The notes under the pieces were generated by a model. The model searched no databases. It had not been told where the DNA came from and worked only from the letters and a program-made list of their open reading frames with translations. The position numbers and the translations under genes are program-made. From contig JBBSGD010000001.1 of NCBI GenBank assembly GCA_038254435.1, forward strand, positions 1-64,000: DNA of 64,000 nt. Reading direction: 5' to 3'. Source of the DNA: JBBSGD01 sp038254435 (GTDB lineage Bacteria > Actinomycetota > CADDZG01 > WHSQ01). Shown one piece after another: positions 43,188 to 51,724 of this stretch. Position 1 is the stretch's first letter. The number at the start of each line of letters is the position of its first letter.

Positions 43188-44522
43188 TCATTTGCGTCGG
43201 GGTTCTCCTTGGCCGCGCTTTTCGTTGGGAGCTGCCCGCTCCGGGTCCCTCGCGAGCTCGGCCTCGCGGCCGCGCACGGGAACGAAGTAGCGGCGCCCGG
43301 CGACGGCATCCGGCAGGTGCTGCTGGGCGATGTAGCCGCCGTGCGCGTGCGGATACTCGTATCCCTTGCCGGCTCCGAGCGAGCGCGACGCGGCTGCGTG
43401 CGCGTCACGCAGATGAGCGGGCACCGGCAGCGGCCCATCTGCCTTGACGTCCTCGGCCGCCTTCCATATCGCGATCGCGGCAGCGTTCGACTTCGGTGCC
43501 AGAGCCAGGTATGTGGCCGCCTGGGCGAGGTTGAGCTGCGCTTCGGGCAAGCCCACGAACTCGAGCGCGTGGTGCGCTGCGACCGCGACCGACAGAGCGA
43601 CGGGATCTGCGTTGCCGACGTCCTCCGAGGCGAAGATCACCATGCGCCGGGCCACGAAGCGTGGATCTTCCCCCGCATCCAGCATGCGCGCCATCCAGTA
43701 GATTGCGGCATCGGGGTCCGAGCCGCGCATGGACTTGATGAAGGCCGAGATGACGTCGTAGTGCCAGTCACCCGACTTGTCGTAGGGCAGCGCCCTGCGC
43801 TGGAGCGCCTCCTCTGCAGCGGTCACGTCCACCCTTCCTCCCGGACCGGCGATGAGGGCCGCGGCTTCGAGCGCATTGAGGGCGCCGCGCGCGTCTCCAC
43901 CCGCGCCCGCGGCGATGTGACCCAGCGCTTCCGGGTCGGCCCTCACCTCCAACCGAGAGAGCCCGCGTTCCTCATCGCCAAGGGCGCGCTCCAGAAGCGC
44001 CACGAGGTCCTCCGCCTCGAGCCCCTCTAGTCGGAACAACAGACTGCGCGACATCAGAGGCGAGTTGACCTCGAAGGAGGGGTTCTCGGTAGTCGCCCCG
44101 ACGAGCGTTATCCATCCGTTCTCGACGGCGGGGAGCAGCGCGTCTTGCTGCGCCTTGTTGAAGCGATGGATCTCGTCGAGAAAGAGAACCGTGCGCCGGT
44201 TCTGCTGGGCGAGCCGGTCGCGCGCTGCGGCGATTACCTTGCGGACGTCGGCAACGCCCGCGGCCACCGCCGACATCGGCTCGAAGTGCGCGCCCGCGGC
44301 CCCCGCTACGAGTCCCGCGAGGGTTGTCTTGCCGCTGCCAGCCGGTCCCCACAAGATGATCGACGACAGACCCCCCGATTCGATGAGCCGGCGCAGCGCA
44401 CGCCCGGGCCCGAGGAGGTGGCGCTGACCGGCGACCTCGTCGAGCGTCCGGGGCCGCATGCGGGCGGCCAGTGGCGCATAGTCGTCGAAGTGGTCGGCGA
44501 GCGACGCGTCGAACAGATCCAT
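43188..44522 (-). CDS. rarA: Replication-associated recombination protein A (MgsA/RarA ATPase)
   Basis: The 444-residue AAA+ clamp-loader-like protein acts at stalled replication forks. It begins MDLFDASLADHFDDYAPLAA and LDEVAGQRHLLGPGRALRRL, then Walker A ILWGPAGSGKTTLAGLVA, Walker B TVLFLDEIHRFNKAQQDALL, sensor 1 LVGATTENPSFEVNS and the C-terminal tetramerisation domain with DYDVISAFIKSMRGSDPDAA-like sequence (YDVISAFIKSMRGSDPDAAI). The ATG at 44522 matches the family start; the frame is open further upstream but that part is basic and unlike the family. Confidence 0.94.
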   Translation of the reverse strand: MDLFDASLADHFDDYAPLAARMRPRTLDEVAGQRHLLGPGRALRRLIESGGLSSIILWGPAGSGKTTLAGLVAGAAGAHFEPMSAVAAGVADVRKVIAAARDRLAQQNRRTVLFLDEIHRFNKAQQDALLPAVENGWITLVGATTENPSFEVNSPLMSRSLLFRLEGLEAEDLVALLERALGDEERGLSRLEVRADPEALGHIAAGAGGDARGALNALEAAALIAGPGGRVDVTAAEEALQRRALPYDKSGDWHYDVISAFIKSMRGSDPDAAIYWMARMLDAGEDPRFVARRMVIFASEDVGNADPVALSVAVAAHHALEFVGLPEAQLNLAQAATYLALAPKSNAAAIAIWKAAEDVKADGPLPVPAHLRDAHAAASRSLGAGKGYEYPHAHGGYIAQQHLPDAVAGRRYFVPVRGREAELARDPERAAPNEKRGQGEPRRK

Positions 44523-44657
44523 CCGCCAATCGTCGCACGTTCGTGTCGCCCCCGGCCGGCCGGTCCCCCGCTTGCCTCGCGGGGCCAAGTCGGTTAGACC
44601 AACAGAGCAACAGTCCGTGGGCAGGGGTGTGTCTAGTCAAGGCTGGGGGAGGCTGCG

Positions 44658-46031
44658 ATGGGAGTCAGCGGGGAAGAAGCTCGTAAGGCGCAGGATGTCG
44701 GGCTGGGCGATCCAAGGCAGGTGCGCCGCGCCGTAGGAGCGAGCATCGTCGGCACGGGGATCGAGTGGTACGACTTCTTTCTCTACGGCACCGCGGCTGC
44801 GCTCGTGTTCCCCAAGGTCTTCTTTCCGGGCTCGAGCGAGGCCGCGGGCATCCTGGAGTCCTTTGCCACCTACGCGGTTGGCTTTGCGGCGCGGCCGGTG
44901 GGCGCGGCCATCTTCGGCCACTACGGCGATCGAATCGGGCGCAAGGCAACCCTCATTGCAACCTTGCTGACGATGGGGCTGGCTACCGCCCTCATCGGCG
45001 TTCTTCCGGGGGCCGACTCGATCGGGCTGTGGGCGCCTGCCCTCCTCGTTCTCCTTAGGGTGCTGCAAGGAATCGGCGTCGGCGGCGAGTGGGGCGGCTC
45101 CATCTTGCTAGCGATGGAATGGGGCAACCCAAAGCGGAGGGGACTCATGGCGAGCTGGCCGCAGATGGGCGTGCCGATTGGCCTCATCCTGGGTAACGCG
45201 GCATTCATTCTGTTCAGCAACATCGCCGGAACCGAAAGCGCCTTCCTGTCGTGGGGATGGAGGGTCCCGTTCCTGCTGAGTCTCGTGCTCGTCGCCATCG
45301 GTTTGTACGTACGGCTGAGGATCCTCGAGACGCCGGTCTTCGCAAAAGTGGTGGAGAGCAAGACCACCGAGCGCGCACCCGTGCTCGAGGTCATCAAGCG
45401 CAACCCCAAGGAGATCCTGCTCAGCGCGCTTCTGCGCATGGCCGAGCAGATGCCCTTCTACATCCTCACCGCCTACATTCTGACTTATGGCGAAACCGAG
45501 CTCGGCCTCGATCACAACTTCTTGCTGTACTCGATTCTGGCGGCATCGGGGCTGTCTCTCTTCAGCATCCCGTTCTTCGGGCACCTGTCCGACGTCCTCG
45601 GCCGAAAGAAGATCTACATGGCCGGGGCGGTGCTCGTGGGCCTGCTAGCGGTCCCGTACTTCGCCGCCCTCAACACGGGCTCGAAGGTGCTTATCTTCAT
45701 CGCCATCTTCTTGTCCCTAGTGCCGCACGACATGATGTACGGGCCGCAGGCAGCGCTCATTGCCGAAAGCTTCTCGACCAAGCTGCGCTATTCGGGCGCA
45801 GGACTCGGCTATCAGCTCGCATCGGTGGTCGCAGGTGGTCCCGCTCCCCTGGTCGCTGCATACCTGTTCACGCAGTTCGGAACGATCTATGCGGTGGCCG
45901 GCTACATCATCGCCGGGGCCGTCGTCACGGTGATAGCGACCGCTTACCTGCCCGATCGTTCACTCACAGACATCAGCGACGACAAGGCTTACGAAACCGC
46001 GCCCGTCCGCGCCAGCGCGCAAAGCGTCTAA
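44658..46031 (+). CDS. MHS-family (major facilitator) metabolite:proton symporter
   Basis: The 457-residue integral membrane protein has about 12 hydrophobic segments. Family signatures are ASIVGTGIEWYDFFLYGTAA at the first helix, ARPVGAAIFGHYGDRIGRKA (loop 2-3 motif), RVLQGIGVGGEWGGSILLAM and FGHLSDVLGRKKIYMAGAVL between helices 8 and 9. These place it with ShiA, KgtP and ProP-type carriers. The substrate is not readable from sequence; dicarboxylates, shikimate or betaine are candidates. GGGGGAGG precedes the ATG. It is divergent from rarA and followed by a large hairpin. Confidence 0.92.
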   Translation: MGVSGEEARKAQDVGLGDPRQVRRAVGASIVGTGIEWYDFFLYGTAAALVFPKVFFPGSSEAAGILESFATYAVGFAARPVGAAIFGHYGDRIGRKATLIATLLTMGLATALIGVLPGADSIGLWAPALLVLLRVLQGIGVGGEWGGSILLAMEWGNPKRRGLMASWPQMGVPIGLILGNAAFILFSNIAGTESAFLSWGWRVPFLLSLVLVAIGLYVRLRILETPVFAKVVESKTTERAPVLEVIKRNPKEILLSALLRMAEQMPFYILTAYILTYGETELGLDHNFLLYSILAASGLSLFSIPFFGHLSDVLGRKKIYMAGAVLVGLLAVPYFAALNTGSKVLIFIAIFLSLVPHDMMYGPQAALIAESFSTKLRYSGAGLGYQLASVVAGGPAPLVAAYLFTQFGTIYAVAGYIIAGAVVTVIATAYLPDRSLTDISDDKAYETAPVRASAQSV

Positions 46032-46035
46032 CGGA

Positions 46036-46092
46036 CCCGGAGGTTCGTGCATCGAGCCACCCTCAAGGTGGGTAGATGCACGAACCTCCGGG
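46036..46092. terminator. Long perfect hairpin after the MHS transporter
   Basis: Eighteen bases at 46036-46053 (CCCGGAGGTTCGTGCATC) are perfectly complementary to 46075-46092, and inside the 21-nt loop CCACC pairs with GGTGG. It starts 5 bp after the stop. The stem is far longer than a usual terminator and there is no T-run. Terminator is the default reading; a mobile or cruciform element is possible. Confidence 0.6.
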
Positions 46093-46160
46093 CGCGGCGC
46101 TTCTAGTCTGTTCTATCCCCGAGCCGGAGCGACACCTGGGGAAATCCCAGCTCCATAAAG

Positions 46161-46218
46161 CAAGGCGGCGCATCCTTCTGTTTGACCGGCAAGTCGAGCA
46201 GAAAGGAGCACCGCCTTG
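46161..46218. repeat. Imperfect inverted repeat of about 20 bp
   Basis: CAAGGCGGCGCATCCTTCTG (46161-46180) matches the reverse complement of 46199-46218 at 16 of 20 positions, with an 18-bp loop. It lies between the long hairpin and an IS3 remnant and could be a relic of an insertion sequence end. I cannot assign it. Confidence 0.5.
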
Positions 46219-46253
46219 TCACCGTGACATCATGATCGAGCCGAGCGTGGGGC

Positions 46254-46364
46254 TCATCCCACGAAATCGCGGGGAACCCCGTATTCGACGATGACGGCAT
46301 ACACGACCAGCCCCCCGATTACGAGCGCGGCGACGAGTGCCTTCCCTTGGTAGGACCTCTTCAC
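46254..46364 (-). CDS. Possible small membrane protein, 36 codons
   Basis: GTG at 46364 to TGA at 46254 encodes a basic start (MKRSYQGK), a single hydrophobic helix (ALVAALVIGGLVVYAVIV) and a short polar tail ending PRDFVG. AGGGGAG stands five bases before the GTG. Topology would be N-in, single pass. It lies in a region of element remnants between hairpins. I recognise no family. Confidence 0.45.
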   Translation of the reverse strand: MKRSYQGKALVAALVIGGLVVYAVIVEYGVPRDFVG

Positions 46365-46528
46365 ACGTTCTCCCCTGTCGAGCCGCCGTGCACGCTGCGG
46401 GTCGCCATGCTGCCCAGCAAGGCTAAAACGAATCGGTATGGCCCACGTGGTCGCACCCCTGAAGTGCCCACAGCGAATGAGAGGGCCTTGGGGTCCCCTT
46501 CAAAAGGGCAGAAGAAGGGATCATCACG

Positions 46529-46880
46529 TTGATCCGACCGAAGCACACATCCGATCAGACGGTGGGCAAGCTCCGATTGGCTTCCCCGCGAGGGGACACG
46601 GACGTGACAGGCGTCGCCAAGTCCGTAGAGATTCCCCAGCGTAGCCCCCGGCCTCCGATGAGGGATCCTGAAGCTACTCAACATCGTCGACGAGCACGCC
46701 CTCGAGCTTGGCGGGTTGATCCAACGCACATCGACGCCGATCGCATCATCGACGCGCTCGAGGACGTCGTGACGGGGGCAGACACCAGCGTTCATCCGCT
46801 GCGACAACGGGCCGGGCTTAACCGGCAACGCGCTGAGAAGCTAGTGCCGCTTCGCGGGCACCGGATGGAGCAGCTTGCTA
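46529..46880 (+). mobile_element. Degraded IS3-family element (IS407-like)
   Basis: The left part reads RPKHTSDQTVGKLRLASPRG and DTDVTGVAKSVEIPQ, recognisably the N-terminus of an IS3-family OrfA. From about 46660 another frame reads ILKLLNIVDEHALEL, then IDADRIIDALEDVVTG, and after a further shift AFIRCDNGPGLTGNALRS, the catalytic-core sequence of OrfB with the DNGPE-type motif. Most of OrfA and the start of OrfB are missing, and there are several frameshifts and a stop. It cannot transpose by itself. Confidence 0.75.
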
Positions 46881-47573
46881 ACAATAGTACCTGACATAGA
46901 CGTTGTCGTCGGTTTCAAAGTGATTTTGCCAGCACGGCGTATTCACGAAACCCACCGAGTTGTTCCAGGAGACATAATTGTTGCAACCAGATGAAATGCA
47001 TGAAGTTAAGCCATGGAAGTGAGCGTAAAGAGTGTCGGTTGAGTTGTGCCGCTCCGAATTAGTGAGGACGATGCTCGCGATCGTAAACCTCGTCGTTACA
47101 GATTGAAGGTATGAACCGTTTAGATCCAGGGCCCACCCATAGTTGGCATTTCCATTCTGAAGCTTGAAGTCGTTCGTATCATCACCGAAAGCCAGTCTGT
47201 GACCCGTAAAGAACCCCTGATTAACCACTCCACCGCGTTCCACGTGAAAGAAGGGGATGTTTCCGGACCCCGAAAAATCGTTCTTCCAACCAAACTCCAC
47301 GAAGTCATTCCCATCAACGAAGGCGCCTACTGACCTTGCAATGGGACAGGCAGGAAACTCCGCGAAGTTGTTAACCAAAACGTTCGAATGCACCCCTTGG
47401 AGGCCGTATCGTCCGTCCTTAGCCTCAACATTGTCCTGGGGACTGCCCGTGCAAGCCATTGCCGCCGGGCTCTCGAGGCCCCAAACTAAGGGGATGATCG
47501 TCGTCACCACAACCCACGAGATGAGACACCTGGACCAGGACAGTCTCCGCAGAGACCCTTTTGCCCTATCCAT
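46878..47573 (-). CDS. Secreted protein of unknown function
   Basis: The 231-residue product has a signal peptide (basic start, then CLISWVVVTTIIPLVWGLES and an AMAC cleavage region) and a mature domain rich in Asn, Gly, Phe and Trp, with motifs such as VGAFVDGNDFVEFGWKND, NIPFFHVERGG and CISSGCNNYVSWNNSVGF. Five Cys in the mature part could form disulphides. Base composition is less GC-rich than flanking core genes, which suggests acquisition. The ATG has AAAGG very close upstream. No family recognised. Its 3' end touches the IS3 remnant. Confidence 0.6.
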   Translation of the reverse strand: MDRAKGSLRRLSWSRCLISWVVVTTIIPLVWGLESPAAMACTGSPQDNVEAKDGRYGLQGVHSNVLVNNFAEFPACPIARSVGAFVDGNDFVEFGWKNDFSGSGNIPFFHVERGGVVNQGFFTGHRLAFGDDTNDFKLQNGNANYGWALDLNGSYLQSVTTRFTIASIVLTNSERHNSTDTLYAHFHGLTSCISSGCNNYVSWNNSVGFVNTPCWQNHFETDDNVYVRYYC

Positions 47574-47661
47574 GCCTTTGCTCTACCCTTGCCCTCTCCC
47601 CGACAAATTCTACGCCTCCGACGAGCGGCCTCCTCAATATGTAACTCTGATTCTACACCTC

Positions 47662-47707
47662 CTCGACCAGCTCAACAAGCCCCACTCGACCAGCTCAACA
47701 AGCCCCA
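47662..47707. repeat. Two tandem copies of a 23-bp unit
   Basis: Bases 47662-47684 are repeated exactly at 47685-47707 (core CGACCAGCTCAACAAGCCCC). They lie in the 261-bp gap between the divergent secreted-protein and sigma-factor genes, where promoters for both would be expected. I see no other structure in this gap. Confidence 0.85.
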
Positions 47708-47834
47708 GCCGAGGCTCTTACCACCCCCGTTCGAGGTGCGCCTCAGAGATTCGGAGGACCAGCCAACGCCGCTACTGACCCCGCCGACAGCTTGGCATCT
47801 GTAACACAAACGGCTTAAGTGGCATGGAGAACAT

Positions 47835-48422
47835 ATGAAGGTGAACCAGAGGCGTTTTGCTGCTGGGCCCGAGCTTAGCGATGAAGAGTTGCTAGCGTCT
47901 GGTCAGCGGGCGCCTGAGGCTTTTGGGGCATTCTACGAGCGTCACTGTCGCGAAATGCTTGGGTTTTTCTATCGCCGCACCGCGTCTCCAGAGACAGCTG
48001 CGGATTTGACTGCCGAGACCTTTGCTCAGGCATACCTCTCGCTCCGCCGATACCGAAGAACGGGGGCTCCAGCGGTAGCTTGGCTACAAGCAATCGCTCG
48101 GCACCAATTGTCCAGATACTTTCGCAGCGAACGAATTGAAAGCCGAGGACGACGCCGGCTTGCCATGTCAATAGGGCTGGAGCTCTCAGGTCAGGAAATA
48201 GAACGAATCGAACAGATGGCAGACGCCGAGTCTCTCAAAGCTCAACTAAAGACTGCCCTGGAAACGTTGCCCCCCGGTTGGGTTGAGGCGGTTCGACTCC
48301 GCGTCGTTATGGAGCTGCCATACGAGGAGGTTGCCCGCAAGCTGGGGTGTAGTGAAGGTGCCGCACGGGTGCGTGTCAGTAGAGCCCTGAGTCGACTGGC
48401 GGATCAAATGGAGGCAGTATGA
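47835..48422 (+). CDS. ECF-type RNA polymerase sigma factor
   Basis: The 195-residue regulator has sigma region 2 (FGAFYERHCREMLGFFYRRT; DLTAETFAQAYLSLRRYR; AWLQAIARHQLSRYFRSERI) and region 4 (LPPGWVEAVRLRVVMELPYE, then EVARKLGCSEGAARVRVSRA). Regions 1 and 3 are absent, as in ECF sigma factors. GGAG lies five bases before the ATG. The next gene overlaps its stop by 4 bp and encodes a membrane protein, the usual place of an anti-sigma factor. Confidence 0.92.
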   Translation: MKVNQRRFAAGPELSDEELLASGQRAPEAFGAFYERHCREMLGFFYRRTASPETAADLTAETFAQAYLSLRRYRRTGAPAVAWLQAIARHQLSRYFRSERIESRGRRRLAMSIGLELSGQEIERIEQMADAESLKAQLKTALETLPPGWVEAVRLRVVMELPYEEVARKLGCSEGAARVRVSRALSRLADQMEAV

Positions 48423-49159
48423 TGAAAAGTCAACCCATCGAGGGACGAATAGGTAGAGAGTTGGCGACGGGAATCGAAGGCTTTCGTGCCCGACGTAGGA
48501 GCGCGCGTCGCCTCATAGCTGTGGCCGGGCTTGTGGTTGCGGCAGCAGCGGTCGCCGGAAGCTCGATGCTGCTGAGAGATCAACCTCGAGACGCGGCTCG
48601 GGAGGGACGCTTCCAGTATGGCTCCTCGGCTCAACCCACATACGGTTTGGGCTTGCACGGCGCAGAAGCAGAGTCTGCCTATCCCGCTACTTGGAAGATC
48701 TCGCTGGGCGCCGCAGTCCGGGCGCTGCCGCGGCCCCTCCTCCTTCCGCATACGACGGACGCGAACAGCTCGAACGCCGTTGCAGCCTTTCTCTTTCCTG
48801 GCTCACAAGCCGTGGCTTTGGAGTTCCCGCCCCCCAAGGCCGGCGGCAGCTCTCCCCCCGCTGTCCGGCAACAGTACTTAGAGGTCTACGAGGGTCCCTG
48901 GATGGAGCCGGAGGATCCGGCGACGTTTTTTGCCAACGACCTGGCCAACGACCCGGCCGTGGGGTTCAGCCTCTGCCGGGTGAACGGTCTCCCGGCCGAG
49001 TGCCAGACGGCCAACTCACCAAGCGACGACGAAGGGGTCAACCCGGCGTTCGTCCGGACGGTGATCGGCGGCAACACAGAGATCCACGTGTCTGGTGGAG
49101 ATGACCTCCAGCGCCTGCTCGAGATCGCCTCAAGCCTGACCGCGGCAGGAGGAAAGTAG
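48419..49159 (+). CDS. Single-pass membrane protein coupled to the sigma factor, possible anti-sigma
   Basis: The 246-residue protein has a cytoplasmic N-terminus of about 30 residues, one transmembrane helix (LIAVAGLVVAAAAVAGSSML) and an extracellular domain with Pro/Gly-rich segments and two Cys. The N-terminal part is too short for a normal zinc-binding anti-sigma domain and lacks HxxxCxxC, so an anti-sigma role rests on gene order and topology only. The start ATG overlaps the sigma factor stop (ATGATG). Confidence 0.72.
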   Translation: MMKSQPIEGRIGRELATGIEGFRARRRSARRLIAVAGLVVAAAAVAGSSMLLRDQPRDAAREGRFQYGSSAQPTYGLGLHGAEAESAYPATWKISLGAAVRALPRPLLLPHTTDANSSNAVAAFLFPGSQAVALEFPPPKAGGSSPPAVRQQYLEVYEGPWMEPEDPATFFANDLANDPAVGFSLCRVNGLPAECQTANSPSDDEGVNPAFVRTVIGGNTEIHVSGGDDLQRLLEIASSLTAAGGK

Positions 49160-49233
49160 GCAGTTACCTCGGTACGGTTGAGGGTAACGCCCACGAAAAC
49201 AGACCCCCTAACAGTCTCCCGAAGGAAGCCACC

Positions 49234-50323
49234 ATGCCCAAGGCAGTTATCGCCGCCGCCAGCCGAACGCGGATCGGGCGAGCCAAGAAGGGGTCGTTCG
49301 TAGATGTCCGCCCCGATGACCTCGCCGCCTTCGCCGTCAAGGATGTCGTGGCCAAGGTCCCCGAGATCGACCCCGGCGAGATCGTCGATGTGATGCTCGG
49401 GTGCGGGTTCCCCGAGCAGCGCCAGGGCATGAACATCGCCCGCCGGGCGGCTCTGCTGGCGGGGCTCCCCAGCCATGTGCCGGGAACAACCGTCAATCGC
49501 TTCTGCGCCTCGAGCTTGCAAACCATCCGCATGGCTTTCCACGCCATCAAGGCCGGGGAAGGCGATGTGTTTGTCGCCGGAGGCGTCGAATCCGTCTCTC
49601 AGATCAACGGCTACCCCAAAGAGCTCGGAGGAGATCCACCCTCTGCTCTTCGGCGACGACGCCGCGATTGCCAACGCCTACATCCCGATGGGGATGACCG
49701 CGGAGAACGTGGCTCAGGAGTACGGTCTCAACGCCGTGAGCTCGACCGATTTGCGCAGCGCTCCCAAGAACGAGCGGTCGCGGCCCAGGAGTCCGGCTTC
49801 TTTGCCAAAGAGTTCTCTGCCTACACCAAGGAAGACGGCAGGATGGTGGCTAGCGACGATGGCCCTCGTCCCAGCTCCACCCTCGAGAAGCTGGCGCAGC
49901 TCGAGGCCGCCTCCAGACCCGATGAGGTCGTGACCGCGGGTAACTCTTGCCCGCTCAACGACGGGGCTGCTGCGGTAGTGGTCATGAGCGACGAGCGCGC
50001 CGGGTAGCTCGGCGTCCGGCCGCGCGCACGGATCATGGCTTCCTCGGTTTCCGCAGTCGCCCCCGAGATCATGGGCATCGGCCCCATCGAGGCAGTGCAA
50101 AAAGTGCTCAAGCAGGCGGGCATGTCCATCGACGACATCGATCGCACGGAGCTAAACGAGGCCTTTGCCGCGCCGGTGATTCCCGTGTGCCGCGAGGTAA
50201 GGATCGATCCCTACGACGACCGCTTCAATGCCCATGGAGGCGCCATAGCCTTGGGTCACCCCTTCGGCGTGACGGGAGCGCGCATAAATGTGCACGCTTC
50301 TCAACGGGCTCGACGAGGCAGTC
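49234..50323 (+). pseudogene. Broken acetyl-CoA acyltransferase (thiolase)
   Basis: The N-terminal frame is a clear thiolase: AVIAAASRTRIGRAKKGSF, GMNIARRAALLAGLPSHVPG, and the nucleophile region TTVNRFCASSLQTIRMAFHA. Frame shifts near 49635 and 49745 swap the central part (AAIANAYIPMGMTAENVAQE is in another frame). An in-frame TAG at 50005-50007 follows VVVMSDERAG. The C-terminal part is readable (IDRTELNEAFAAPVIPV, with the active HGGAIALGHPFG) up to a one-base insertion near 50287, after which CTLLNGLDEA is abruptly replaced by DnaE sequence. At least four lesions make it non-functional. Confidence 0.9.
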
Positions 50324-50439
50324 ATTCGCTACGTGTCCGACAAATACGGCGCCGACCATGTCCTCAGATCGTGATCTACGGAACAATCAAGGGAAAGCAG
50401 GCGGTCAAGGACGCCGCCCGCGTGCTCGGCTTTCCCTAT
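50316..50439 (+). pseudogene. Fragment of DNA polymerase III alpha (dnaE) fused to the thiolase remnant
   Basis: After the thiolase GLDE, the sequence reads VIRYVSDKYGADHV, then after loss of one base QIVIYGTIKGKQAVKDAARV and LGFPY. This is the DnaE segment just after the catalytic DxD, with its conserved E/RVIRYVxxKYG...QIxTFGTIKAKxAxxDxARVLGxPY pattern. Only about 40 codons remain. The join falls in GACGAGG, which both parent genes could supply, pointing to a microhomology-mediated deletion or recombination. An intact dnaE must lie elsewhere. Confidence 0.8.
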
Positions 50440-51568
50440 GTGAAGACAGCGGAACTGTGTGCCCGATTGCTAATTGTTCTATTGCTGATCCCCATGCTAG
50501 GAGCATGCACTAATCACCGCGTCACGCGGCCAAGTCGCAGTGAAGCGAAGGACCAGCGCTTGCGGTCGAGCAGCCGCACGGTGTGGAGGAACCTTGATTT
50601 CTCCCAGACGCCCATGAAGCTCCAACACGTCGTCCGCGTTCAGAACGGACCCGGCCGAAAACAGCTGGACTATCACCGGTTTGCCATCCACCTCAGCACT
50701 GCAAACCTCCGTGCCCCTGCACGGCGGCCGTCTTGCCCAATGCCTTTGACATTACGGGTGGACTGATTTGGGTACTAGACGACGATAAGCAGCGAGTGGC
50801 GATCTTTGACCGCGAGGGACATCTCCGACACACAGTCCGTGGGCCAGGAATCGGCTACCGTTCCCTAGACTTGCAGAACATTGGTTCCAAGGCCGCTGTC
50901 CTCTTTCAAAGCCGAGACTTCTCGACCAGGTTCGGGTTTCTCACGGCGCATAGGGTGGTTTCAGACAAGGCAGTGTTTCTTAATGGCAAACCGGCGGAGA
51001 CATCTTCTTTGTTCTCGGTGGCTGGGAATCGAATCTATCTCATCGCATTCGTTGACTATCGCACCTACCGCAATACAGTCGAAACAAAGGTCGAGTTCAT
51101 CCGGGTCGACCCCCAAGCGGGGAACGCTCGGCTGATTGCCCACCCGAGTCTCGGACCTGTCTACGAAGGCCGCCGACTTGTATGGCACCATTTTATCGCC
51201 GAACGCACTTTTCCCGTTGAGGTAAGAACGGAAGGCACGAGAACGGAACGGATCATTAAGATTAGCTTGCGTCGCGGGCAGAGGCGCCTAGGCGGCCTGG
51301 CCTCCTCGGAGATGGAGTTTGACGCAAGAAGCGGGACCGTCCACCTGCTGCTGAAGGCTGGAGTAGGCGACGTGGATGGAACTTGGTACCTAACGGTGGA
51401 CGCGGAGGGGAATGTGTCAGAACCCGTGAGGATTCCGCAGCAAGATTCTCTGACACCACGCAGTTTCGGCACCTTTCTTTGGATTCACAGGGCCGGCCGC
51501 ACATCATGCTGGTGCATAGGCACTTCACTACGTTTGCGCGGTTAGCGACGCCTCCGCCTGCCAGCTGA
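50440..51568 (+). pseudogene. Frameshifted lipoprotein with propeller-like repeats
   Basis: A GTG at 50440, fused directly to the DnaE fragment, opens a lipoprotein signal (LLIVLLLIPMLGACTN). Its frame closes at about 50766, while a second frame from 50733 reads PNAFDITGGLIWVLDDDKQR and VAIFDREGHLRHTV through to about 51450. There a third frame gives a more natural end, FRHLSLDSQGRPHIMLVHRH and FTTFARL, to 51568. The strand-rich core suggests a beta-propeller exported protein. I read it as one gene with two frameshifts. The central open frame (50733-51545) could still be translated from TTG. Confidence 0.6.
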
Positions 51569-51724
51569 GAGTCCCGCATTGCCTCGAGGGTTCCCTAAGC
51601 CGGGGGGTGATGAGTAACACCTGAGAGTGCATCGAGAGGCAGGACGCCCGAGCAACTCATCGGAAAGGCGAAGATGTGGAGCAAGAGGAAGTGATGCGTC
51701 GCTACATCTTGCGATCAGTACATT

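Noticed and set aside
51569..51724. Possible gene in the gap before aspS
   Set aside because: Short frames only, without a ribosome binding site or recognisable motif. It probably contains more decayed sequence from the neighbouring pseudogene patch.
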